A stretch of 5,153 nucleotides of DNA from Dethiosulfatibacter sp. (GTDB lineage: Bacteria > Bacillota_A > Clostridia > Tissierellales > Dethiosulfatibacteraceae): the NCBI GenBank assembly GCA_019084435.1, contig JAHRFV010000128.1, forward strand, positions 1 through 5,153, written 5' to 3'. Made by a program: the position numbers and the translations under genes. The notes under the pieces are model-generated. The model was not told where the DNA came from. It ran no database searches and was given only the letters and a program-made list of their open reading frames with translations. Below are positions 1 to 4,714 of this stretch, piece after piece. Numbering within the stretch: position 1 is the first letter of the stretch; every line of letters starts with the position of its first letter.

Positions 1-80
1 AAGGTAAAATTTATAATATTCATGTCGTTGACGCCTGTTATTAGGTTGTTTGCGCCAGACATATTGAAATTAATTCATTA
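1..80 (+). repeat. Left arm of 80-bp inverted repeat
   Basis: The reverse complement of 311-390 matches 1-80 at 79 of 80 positions. The only difference is A at 73, where the other arm has G. The arm begins at the first base of the window, so its true outer end is unknown. The core (about 21-60) is richer in G+C than its surroundings and contains two imperfect direct repeats of 12 bp (24-35 and 45-56, 9 of 12 identical), spaced 21 bp start to start. Similarity stops at 80, the second base of the TAA that closes the plus-strand frame. Confidence 0.95.
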
Positions 81-81
81 A
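1..81 (+). CDS. Possible 3' end of a gene entering from the left (last 26 codons)
   Basis: Frame 1 of the plus strand is open from the window edge to a TAA at 79-81. It reads 26 residues that begin KVKFIIFMSL and end DILKLIH, hydrophobic in the first half and perhaps a C-terminal membrane segment. A long hairpin followed by a T-run begins about 20 bp after the stop, which is where a gene's terminator would sit. I do not recognise the product. The stretch is also the left arm of an 80-bp inverted repeat, and the same peptide is encoded by the right arm immediately after the lytTR stop codon, in the lytTR frame. If the repeat continues left of the window, the codon before position 1 would be a stop, and this would be untranslated sequence after a mirrored lytTR copy. 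A minus-strand reading (ATG at 60-62, no ribosome binding site) is also open to the edge. Coding status is uncertain. Confidence 0.3.
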   Translation, partial: KVKFIIFMSLTPVIRLFAPDILKLIH

Positions 82-101
82 AGTGTAGTATACTATTGTA
101 C

Positions 102-181
102 ATAAAAAGAAAGCTCCTTCTGTTAGATTTTGTTTGCAAACTCATCATAACACGAAAGAGACTTTCTTTTTATATTTTTTT
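102..181 (+). terminator. Long hairpin with T-run, probable terminator for a gene from the left
   Basis: Bases 102-113 pair perfectly with 162-173. The stem continues imperfectly (114-120 with 154-160, one mismatch plus a bulged A at 161). The loop of about 33 nt contains the perfect palindrome GTTTGCAAAC (132-141). A run of seven T follows at 175-181, giving a plausible rho-independent terminator on the plus strand. On the opposite strand the same stem would bury an AAGGAG sequence (114-119) lying 10 nt before an ATG at 101-103, so a translation-attenuation role in the other direction cannot be excluded. Confidence 0.5.
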
Positions 182-216
182 CCTACAATAACTTTACGCT
201 AAGCATTTTGGACACT

Positions 217-250
217 AAAAAAAGCACCTTTTGGTCAAAGTGCTGTTTTT
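217..250 (-). terminator. Rho-independent terminator of the cinA-lytTR operon
   Basis: AGCAC (223-227) pairs with GTGCT (240-244). The stem extends by TTT/AAA (229-231 with 237-239) if C228 is bulged. On the minus strand the stem is followed by seven U (complement of 217-223). On the plus strand it is followed by GTTTTT (245-250), so it may work in both directions. It lies about 140 nt past the lytTR stop codon with no other gene between, which makes it the natural end of that transcript. Confidence 0.75.
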
Positions 251-310
251 AGGTTAATCCCGATAAATCTATTCACCAATTAATTTATGCTTGCATTAAT
301 ACTATAACAA

Positions 311-390
311 TAATGAACTAATTTCAATATGTCTGGCGCAAACAACCTAATAACAGGCGTCAACGACATGAATATTATAAATTTTACCTT
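311..390 (-). repeat. Right arm of 80-bp inverted repeat, directly after the lytTR stop
   Basis: This is the partner of 1-80 with one mismatch. Its outer visible end (390) abuts the lytTR stop codon at 391-393. Read on the minus strand in the lytTR frame past the stop, it encodes the same peptide as the left arm (KVKFIIFMSL..., with Ile to Val at residue 25). It then runs on through non-repeated sequence to a TAA at 280-282. It may be a fragment of a duplicated gene end or simply a shared 3' untranslated region. The plus-strand reading of the arm (ATG at 329-331) continues antisense to lytTR and is probably meaningless. Confidence 0.95.
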
Positions 391-1116
391 TTATATAATT
401 TCTAATATTGCTTTATCAATGGATTCTTTGTATTTTCTACCAATAGGAATTGCTGTATCAATATTCTTCATCCTTATATTATTTGAGTCGATATATTTTA
501 TCTTGTATCGATTAATGATAAAACTCTTATGGCATCTTATGAAATACCCTGATTCCAATAAGCTGTCCAGATAGTTTAAAGTCATGACAGGATTCAGTAT
601 CCTATTGTCTATCAGATAAAAGTATACTCGCTTACCAATCTTTTCAAAATATATAATTTCGTCATATGGAATTTTATGATTCTCATGACCATCATCTATT
701 GTGATGGAAAGCTTTTCTCTGATAAAATACCTTGATTTGACCAGATTAATTCCTCTAATCATCATTTTTTCAAAGAATTGCTTATCTATAGGTTTAACAA
801 GATAGTTAAAGGCAAATAGCTCATAAGCCTTAAATGTGAAATCGGTAAACGCCGTGACGAATATAATAAGGATATTGTCATCATTTTTCCTAATTGTTTC
901 AGCAATTTCAACACCATTTACCTTATCATCCAAATCAATATCCAAAAAAACCATGTGATATCTGTTCTGACTGTGCAGTGCAAGAGTTTCCTCTCCAGTC
1001 ATGGCTTTATCGATGATTAGGTTGATGTTGTGTTTGATATCAAATTCTCTAATATGATTGATCAGGCTGTCCAACTGATATCTATTGTTGTCGCATGCAA
1101 GAATTCTAATATCCAC
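391..1116 (-). CDS. LytTR-family (AgrA/VirR-type) response regulator
   Basis: The 241-aa protein is a DNA-binding response regulator of a two-component system, acting in the cytoplasm. Residues 1-125 form a receiver domain: D9 is in the acidic pocket, D59 in FLDIDL is the expected phosphorylation site, T88 lies in VTAF and K108 in LVKPID. Residues from about 138 to 241 form a LytTR DNA-binding domain with the typical signature RCHKSFIINRYKI (194-206) and IPIGRKY near the end. Length is normal for the family. The usual second pocket acid next to D9 is Asn (CDNN instead of the common CDDE), which may alter Mg2+ binding. The start is GTG (1114-1116), supported by AGGAGG five bases upstream. It lies 13 bp behind cinA on the same strand and is probably co-transcribed with it. 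No cognate histidine kinase is in the window, so signal and targets are unknown. The assignment to family is firm; the biological role is not. Confidence 0.93.
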   Translation of the reverse strand: MDIRILACDNNRYQLDSLINHIREFDIKHNINLIIDKAMTGEETLALHSQNRYHMVFLDIDLDDKVNGVEIAETIRKNDDNILIIFVTAFTDFTFKAYELFAFNYLVKPIDKQFFEKMMIRGINLVKSRYFIREKLSITIDDGHENHKIPYDEIIYFEKIGKRVYFYLIDNRILNPVMTLNYLDSLLESGYFIRCHKSFIINRYKIKYIDSNNIRMKNIDTAIPIGRKYKESIDKAILEII

Positions 1117-1120
1117 AAAT

Positions 1121-1127
1121 TCCTCCT
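1121..1127 (-). promoter_or_regulatory. Ribosome binding site fixing the GTG start of lytTR
   Basis: The minus strand reads AGGAGGA here, ending 4 bases before GTG at 1114-1116. It falls entirely within the 13-bp gap after the cinA stop (1130-1132), so translation of the regulator can begin directly behind ribosomes leaving cinA. No ATG competes nearby. Confidence 0.85.
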
Positions 1128-1129
1128 GT

Positions 1130-2380
1130 TTATAAGCTATCCAAGTACTCCTTATTGATGGTTTTATTCATTAAATCCAGTACTGCCAATGTAGCCCGTT
1201 CCATAATAACATCTCTATTACCAGGATAATTTATTTTTTTGACTGTGGTTTTACCTTTGAAATATATGGCTATATACACAAGACCTACTGGCTTATCCGC
1301 TGTACCACCTGATGGTCCAGCTATGCCTGTTGTTGATAGACCAATGTCTGTATTCGATCTTAAAGCAGCTCCATAAGCCATTTCCTCCGCGGTCTGGGGA
1401 CTCACGGCTCCATAATTCAGTATCGTTTCTTCGTTGACACCTAAAGATTCAATTTTAGATTGATTGCTATACGCTATGAAACCCTGGCGGAAAGATTCTG
1501 AAATACCTGGATAATTGATCAGTTTTGCAGAGACTAAGCCACCTGTGCAGGATTCAGCAACCGCTATCGTCAATTTGTGCTTTAACAGCATTTTTGCGGC
1601 GTGTTCACCAACGTCAATTGTCTCAGATTTATAGATATAGCCTGCCAATCTGTGGAGTATCTCTTTTTCTATTGGTAATATAAGCGCTTCAGCCTCAGAT
1701 TTATCCTTTGCTTTTGCAGTAACTCTCAATATTACCCTGCCATTTCCGGCAAATGTAGCTATGGTAGGATTCGTCTGTCCATCAATCAAGTCGATAATCA
1801 TGGCTTCTGTTGTAGATTCTCCAAGTCCGGTTACAACATATTTCCTGCCAACTATCACACGATCCGAGTATCTCATCAGATAAGGAATCACCAACTCTTC
1901 GAACATAGGCATCACCTCTTTAGGTGGGCCAGGCATTAAAACAGCTATCTTATCATTTTTTTCCAATAGGCATCCGTTAGCCGTTCCAAATATATTATGC
2001 AAAACAATAGATCCTTCGGGAAAATAGGCCTGTCTGATGTTGCTTTCAGGCATCTCTTTTTTTAGTCTTTGATAGATCTGCTTAACATGCGCAAAACTAT
2101 CTTCATCATAAACCATTTTTAGATGGTGGTACTTTGCTAGTATTTCTTTTGTTATATCATCCTGGGTAGGCCCCAAGCCACCTGTGCATATGACAATATC
2201 AACCCTTTCAAAAGCAAGTCTGAAGGCTTCCTCCATCCTAGTGTGATTGTCTCCGACAACGGAATGATAATAGACATTTATCCCAATTTCTGCCATTTTT
2301 TTTGATATGTACTGTGCATTGCTGTTGACGATATCCCCATGGAGAATCTCGGACCCAAAGCATAGAATTTCCGCGTTCAT
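1130..2380 (-). CDS. cinA: CinA-family protein: nicotinamide-nucleotide amidohydrolase with MoCF-like domain
   Basis: The 416-aa protein is a full-length two-domain CinA. Residues 1-170 are a molybdopterin-binding-like (COG1058) domain with TGGLGPTQDD (66-75), FGTANG (131-136) and PGPPKEV (150-156); in characterised homologues this domain hydrolyses ADP-ribose. A short linker domain follows (about 177-250). The PncC domain (about 255-412) contains AESCTGG (275-281) with the probable catalytic Ser277, and TGIAGPSGG (351-359). PncC deamidates nicotinamide mononucleotide to nicotinate mononucleotide in pyridine-nucleotide salvage. The ATG at 2378-2380 is preceded by GAGG (2390-2393) at suitable spacing. 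It is the first gene of a probable operon with lytTR and has its own extended -10 promoter. The name comes from competence induction in streptococci; nothing here shows that it is competence-controlled. No motif is missing. Confidence 0.96.
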   Translation of the reverse strand: MNAEILCFGSEILHGDIVNSNAQYISKKMAEIGINVYYHSVVGDNHTRMEEAFRLAFERVDIVICTGGLGPTQDDITKEILAKYHHLKMVYDEDSFAHVKQIYQRLKKEMPESNIRQAYFPEGSIVLHNIFGTANGCLLEKNDKIAVLMPGPPKEVMPMFEELVIPYLMRYSDRVIVGRKYVVTGLGESTTEAMIIDLIDGQTNPTIATFAGNGRVILRVTAKAKDKSEAEALILPIEKEILHRLAGYIYKSETIDVGEHAAKMLLKHKLTIAVAESCTGGLVSAKLINYPGISESFRQGFIAYSNQSKIESLGVNEETILNYGAVSPQTAEEMAYGAALRSNTDIGLSTTGIAGPSGGTADKPVGLVYIAIYFKGKTTVKKINYPGNRDVIMERATLAVLDLMNKTINKEYLDSL

Positions 2381-2408
2381 ATGTCACTTCCTCTTATTAA
2401 TGATCTAC

Positions 2409-2439
2409 ACATTAGTGCATAATGTAATTTTTATACATT
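2409..2439. promoter_or_regulatory. Overlapping palindromes at the cinA transcription start, possible operator
   Basis: ACATTA (2409-2414) and TAATGT (2420-2425) form a perfect 6-bp inverted repeat around GTGCA. AATGTA (2421-2426) and TACATT (2434-2439) form a second perfect 6-bp inverted repeat that shares the middle element. The result is three ACATT/AATGT half-sites in alternating orientation, placed just downstream of the cinA -10 box. This is a plausible site for a repressor or regulator. The AT-rich background makes chance occurrence possible. Confidence 0.35.
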
Positions 2440-2441
2440 TA

Positions 2442-2469
2442 ATTATACCATATTTTAATGCTTTTTTAA
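2442..2469 (-). promoter_or_regulatory. Probable promoter of the cinA-lytTR operon
   Basis: On the minus strand a perfect TATAAT (2442-2447) is preceded by TGG, giving an extended -10 element (TGnTATAAT). A weak -35 (TTAAAA, 2464-2469) lies 16 bp upstream. Transcription would begin near 2435 and give an untranslated leader of about 55 nt before the cinA ATG. Confidence 0.6.
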
Positions 2470-2480
2470 TGGAATAATGA

Positions 2481-2509
2481 TTTAAATTTTGTCGTTTTTT
2501 ATATATAAT
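2481..2509 (+). promoter_or_regulatory. Probable promoter of the DUF308-like membrane gene
   Basis: A perfect TATAAT lies at 2504-2509, with TTTAAA (2481-2486, 4 of 6 consensus) 17 bp upstream. Transcription would start near 2516, followed by the ribosome binding site GGGAGG (2528-2533), which ends 5 bases before the ATG at 2539. It is divergent to the cinA promoter, with the two -35 regions about 11 bp apart. Confidence 0.6.
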
Positions 2510-2538
2510 AGACCTATCACTATATCTGGGAGGTTCAA

Positions 2539-3030
2539 ATGTTCAGATTTGAAATAAATGGTAATAACAATGCAATCAGGTCACTCAGTGTCATTGCTTT
2601 TGTAGTGGGTCTGTTTCTGATTAGCTTTCCTTCATTTATCGGCCTTACAATGATAAGGGTTGTAGGTGTATTATTAGCTGTATTCAGCGGTTTTGGTATT
2701 TATTATACAGAGGGTACAATATGGGGCAGGGATCGGTCATTCTTTTTTGTTGGTGTGTTAATTGGCGTATTGATATTGATTTTTCCAACATTAATTATGA
2801 TTGTATCAGGTCTTGGCTTGCTGTCCTTTGCCGTGTATAAGCTTTTCTTTATTTTTAGAGAGCGAGGTGCACTAGACAAAAACGAATTTATAATATCGGT
2901 TGTTAGCCTTATCTTGGGACTGGTATTGATGTTTTATGGCAGAGCTGCCATTGAAACGATTGTCAGAATCATTGGTGTCGTCGTCATTTCATTCAGCGCT
3001 GTTCTGTTTTACAAGACCCTTGAATCGTAA
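2539..3030 (+). CDS. Six-helix membrane protein with three hairpin repeats (DUF308/HdeD-like)
   Basis: The 163-aa protein is very hydrophobic and probably an integral membrane protein with six helices. These fall into three similar helix pairs: about residues 14-56, 67-106 and 116-158. The first two share a small-residue helix (FVVGLFLISFPS, VGVLIGVLILIFPT) followed by a second Gly-rich helix; the third repeats the pattern (SLILGLVLMFYG) without the proline. Short charged stretches separate the pairs (GRDRS at 63-67, FRERGALDKNE at 106-116). This triple arrangement is typical of DUF308/HdeD-like proteins, whose function is poorly known; HdeD itself is linked to acid resistance in E. coli. No catalytic motif or signal peptide is seen. 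The ATG is supported by GGGAGG five bases upstream. The gene is a single unit with its own promoter, ending at a terminator shared with convergent argG. Membership of the family is judged by pattern only. Confidence 0.8.
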   Translation: MFRFEINGNNNAIRSLSVIAFVVGLFLISFPSFIGLTMIRVVGVLLAVFSGFGIYYTEGTIWGRDRSFFFVGVLIGVLILIFPTLIMIVSGLGLLSFAVYKLFFIFRERGALDKNEFIISVVSLILGLVLMFYGRAAIETIVRIIGVVVISFSAVLFYKTLES

Positions 3031-3058
3031 AAAACTGCCCCTTTTCGGGGGCAGTTTT
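3029..3058. terminator. Bidirectional terminator between the convergent DUF308-like gene and argG
   Basis: An 11-bp perfect stem is formed by 3031-3041 and 3048-3058, with the GC-rich core CTGCCCC/GGGGCAG and a 6-nt loop. The stem ends in AAAA/TTTT. On the minus strand six U (complement of 3029-3034) follow the GC core, and on the plus strand four U (3055-3058). It fills almost all of the 29-bp gap between the two stop codons, so both genes use the same hairpin. Confidence 0.9.
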
Positions 3059-3059
3059 G

Positions 3060-4301
3060 CTATTTGGCTATCTTGCTCATGACTGTTTTTTTATTTTGAC
3101 CAGCCCCTAAACAATGGGCTTTAATTTTGTAAGGGAGGCTGAAAAGCTTGATAAATCCTTCTGCGTCATGGTGATCATATAATTCACTATAACCAAATGA
3201 AGAGATATCGTCGTCATAGATTGCATAAGGTGATGTCATTCCTGCTGAAATCACATTGCCCTTATAAAGCTGTACTTTGACCTTTCCTGATACAGTCTCC
3301 TGTGTCTCTTTAACAAAAGCATCAAACGCTGTCTTTAGTCCACTATACCACATGCCGTTATAAATTAGTTCCGCATATTTTTTTGATATGACTTCCTTGT
3401 AGTGCTGTACTTCTTTTTCCAGAACGAGGCGCTCCAGTTCCGCGTGGGTATACCATAATATGGTGCCACCCGGCGTTTCATAGATACCCCTGGATTTCAT
3501 GCCTACCATCCTGTTTTCAAGCAAGTCTACCACACCCACGCCATGCTCTCCACCTATCTTATTCAATTCTACAAGAATTTGTTTACCCGACATTTCCTTG
3601 CCATTCAACTTTATAGGAACTCCCTTGAAAAATTCAATTTCAATCATTTCAGGATCATCCTTGGCGTTTTTCAATGTCTTGGTCATCATCAACAACTCAT
3701 CGAGCTTAGGTTGGTTTTTTGGATCCTCTATATGTCCACCTTCATGGCTTATATGCAGCAGATTCTGATCTCTTGAATAAATCTTTTCTCTGGTGACATT
3801 TAGTTTAATATTTCTATCTTCAGCGTATTGAATCGCATCTTCCCTTGATTGTATATCCCAAATCCTCCATGGTGCTATTATCTTGATCTCAGGGTCTATT
3901 GCAGCTATAGCAGTCTCTATCCTGACTTGATCATTGCCTTTTCCTGTGCAACCATGAGCGATGTATTTCGCACCTTCCTTATGCGCTACCTCTACCAATT
4001 TTTTCGCTATCAGAGGTCTGGCGATGGCAGTTCCCATAAGATATTTACCTTCGTAAACAGCATTTGCCTTCAATGCATCGAAAACATAATCTTCAACAAA
4101 CTCATCTGTTACGTCTTCAACATAAATCTTGCTGGCTCCTGATAATAAGGCCTTATTTTTTACCTCAACCATATCGTCTTCCTGCCCGACGTTAACACAA
4201 CAAGCAATAATCTCAAAATCGTAGTTTTCCTTCAACCATGGAATAATGACAGATGTGTCCAATCCACCAGAATATGCCAGTACCAGTTTTTCTTTTTTCA
4301 T
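3060..4301 (-). CDS. argG: Argininosuccinate synthase
   Basis: The 413-aa cytoplasmic enzyme joins citrulline and aspartate with ATP to make argininosuccinate, the penultimate step of arginine synthesis. Residues 6-17 contain the ATP-binding PP-loop [22 protein letters not shown] (87-96), [12 protein letters not shown] (116-127) and the substrate-binding [15 protein letters not shown] (175-189) are all present. Position 128 is Ile where Phe is common (QVRIE). Length is normal (about 400 aa). I place the start at the ATG 4299-4301 because GGAGG (4310-4314) lies 8 bases upstream and [13 protein letters not shown] matches the family N-terminus. An in-frame TTG at 4353-4355 would add 18 residues with no ribosome binding site. 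argH, often next to argG, is not adjacent: the gene ends in a strong terminator. Expression is probably controlled by the arginine T-box and possibly ArgR (see leader features). Confidence 0.97.
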   Translation of the reverse strand: MKKEKLVLAYSGGLDTSVIIPWLKENYDFEIIACCVNVGQEDDMVEVKNKALLSGASKIYVEDVTDEFVEDYVFDALKANAVYEGKYLMGTAIARPLIAKKLVEVAHKEGAKYIAHGCTGKGNDQVRIETAIAAIDPEIKIIAPWRIWDIQSREDAIQYAEDRNIKLNVTREKIYSRDQNLLHISHEGGHIEDPKNQPKLDELLMMTKTLKNAKDDPEMIEIEFFKGVPIKLNGKEMSGKQILVELNKIGGEHGVGVVDLLENRMVGMKSRGIYETPGGTILWYTHAELERLVLEKEVQHYKEVISKKYAELIYNGMWYSGLKTAFDAFVKETQETVSGKVKVQLYKGNVISAGMTSPYAIYDDDISSFGYSELYDHHDAEGFIKLFSLPYKIKAHCLGAGQNKKTVMSKIAK

Positions 4302-4309
4302 TTTATATT

Positions 4310-4314
4310 CCTCC
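4310..4314 (-). promoter_or_regulatory. Ribosome binding site deciding the argG start
   Basis: The minus strand reads GGAGG, 8 bases before ATG 4299-4301. It lies inside the longer open frame that starts at TTG 4353-4355, so it excludes that upstream start and marks 4301 as the first coding base. Confidence 0.9.
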
Positions 4315-4338
4315 AATAATCTCCACTCTTTTTGAAAC

Positions 4339-4356
4339 AATGCATTTTTATGCAAT
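4339..4356 (-). promoter_or_regulatory. ARG-box-like palindrome, possible ArgR operator
   Basis: TGCATTTTTATGCA (4341-4354) has perfect 5-bp arms around four T. With two flanking bases on each side, the 18-bp site fits the degenerate ArgR operator pattern WNTGNATWWWWATNCANW (minus strand ATTGCATAAAAATGCATT). It lies downstream of the T-box terminator and about 40 bp before the argG start, so bound ArgR would have to act as a roadblock or on a weak internal promoter. The fit is by eye, and low-complexity AT palindromes arise by chance. Confidence 0.4.
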
Positions 4357-4378
4357 AACGAATAATCAAAATGGCAAT

Positions 4379-4407
4379 AAAAAATCCACCTCCAGTCAAG
4401 AGGCGGA
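4379..4407 (-). terminator. Regulated T-box terminator of the argG leader
   Basis: On the minus strand TCCGCCTC (4400-4407) pairs along all 8 bp with GAGGTGGA (4385-4392, one G-U pair) around a 7-nt loop, followed by six U (4379-4384). The 5' half of this stem is also the 3' half of the T-box antiterminator, so the two structures are mutually exclusive. Confidence 0.92.
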
Positions 4408-4613
4408 CATAATCCACGTTACCACTCTAATTAAAGCAATTGCTTCATCTCTTTCACTATAACGGTTTTTAACCGGGTTCCAATACTTGAATTTCCTGGA
4501 ACCTCTTCATGAGTTCTATTCAATCGATTTTCACTACCGGACTCACACCACCACCGGCTCGCTTGAGCTACCACCAATATACTTGTCTCAATCAACAGAT
4601 TTAATATTTGCTT
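4379..4613 (-). ncRNA. T-box riboswitch (arginine, AGA specifier) controlling argG
   Basis: The leader RNA senses uncharged tRNA and lets transcription continue into argG when arginine is short. All T-box parts are visible on the minus strand. Stem I carries an AGTA loop-E element (4580-4583) opposite GAA (4519-4521), closed by a 6-bp helix (4573-4578 with 4523-4528). Its distal arm has AGCGAGCCGG and GGTG motifs (about 4540-4566). Aligned with the known B. subtilis glyQS specifier loop (CGAAA-GGC-A), TGAAT-AGA-A places the specifier at 4515-4517, AGA = Arg, which fits the gene controlled. Further hairpins follow at 4476-4503, 4463-4475 and 4434-4445. The antiterminator has AGAG (4425-4428) pairing with CTCT (4399-4402), GTGGA (4413-4417) pairing with TCCGC (4403-4407), and the seven-base bulge TGGTAAC (4418-4424) that binds the tRNA acceptor end. 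The bulge predicts a tRNA discriminator base A (or G by wobble). A Leu CUC reading two bases downstream is less well placed. Confidence 0.93.
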
Positions 4614-4620
4614 AATTGAG

Positions 4621-4649
4621 ATTATAGTATATCTCTTATTCGATGTCAA
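4621..4649 (-). promoter_or_regulatory. Consensus sigma-A promoter of the argG leader
   Basis: On the minus strand a perfect TTGACA (4644-4649) and a perfect TATAAT (4621-4626) are separated by exactly 17 bp. Transcription should start near 4613, just before T-box stem I. Such a strong promoter fits a gene whose control is exerted after initiation by the riboswitch. Confidence 0.92.
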
Positions 4650-4714
4650 CATTTTTTTGTATTTATATGAGATTTTTATGATTATTATAGGAAATCGTTT
4701 CCAGATTAATATCC

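Noticed and set aside
329..574. Plus-strand open frame of 81 codons beginning in the right repeat arm (MSGANNLITG...)
   Set aside because: Most of it is antisense to the well-supported LytTR domain and it has no ribosome binding site. Its first 20 codons are mirrored at the left edge only because they lie in the inverted repeat.
3499..4142. Several plus-strand open frames within argG
   Set aside because: They are antisense to argG, whose conserved motifs account for this sequence, and none has a ribosome binding site or recognisable domain.
4302..4355. Upstream TTG start that would lengthen ArgG by 18 residues
   Set aside because: The extension has no ribosome binding site, overlaps the ARG-box-like palindrome and contains the GGAGG of the ATG at 4301. 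The family N-terminus begins at [13 protein letters not shown].
4253..4462. Plus-strand open frame of 69 codons
   Set aside because: It is antisense to the argG start and leader and lacks a ribosome binding site and any recognisable feature.
4511..4517. Leucine (CUC) specifier in the argG T-box
   Set aside because: GAACTCA superficially resembles the Leu specifier context, but the loop-E pairing (AGTA opposite GAA) and the closing helix put AGA, not CTC, in the specifier position. AGA also matches the gene's pathway.
4431..4652. Minus-strand open frame of 73 codons
   Set aside because: It covers the argG promoter and T-box stem I. Conserved RNA structure explains the sequence, and no ribosome binding site precedes it.
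4690..4702. Hairpin GGAAATCGTTTCC as the lysO terminator
   Set aside because: The stem is only 5 bp, A-T rich, and no U-run follows on the minus strand.
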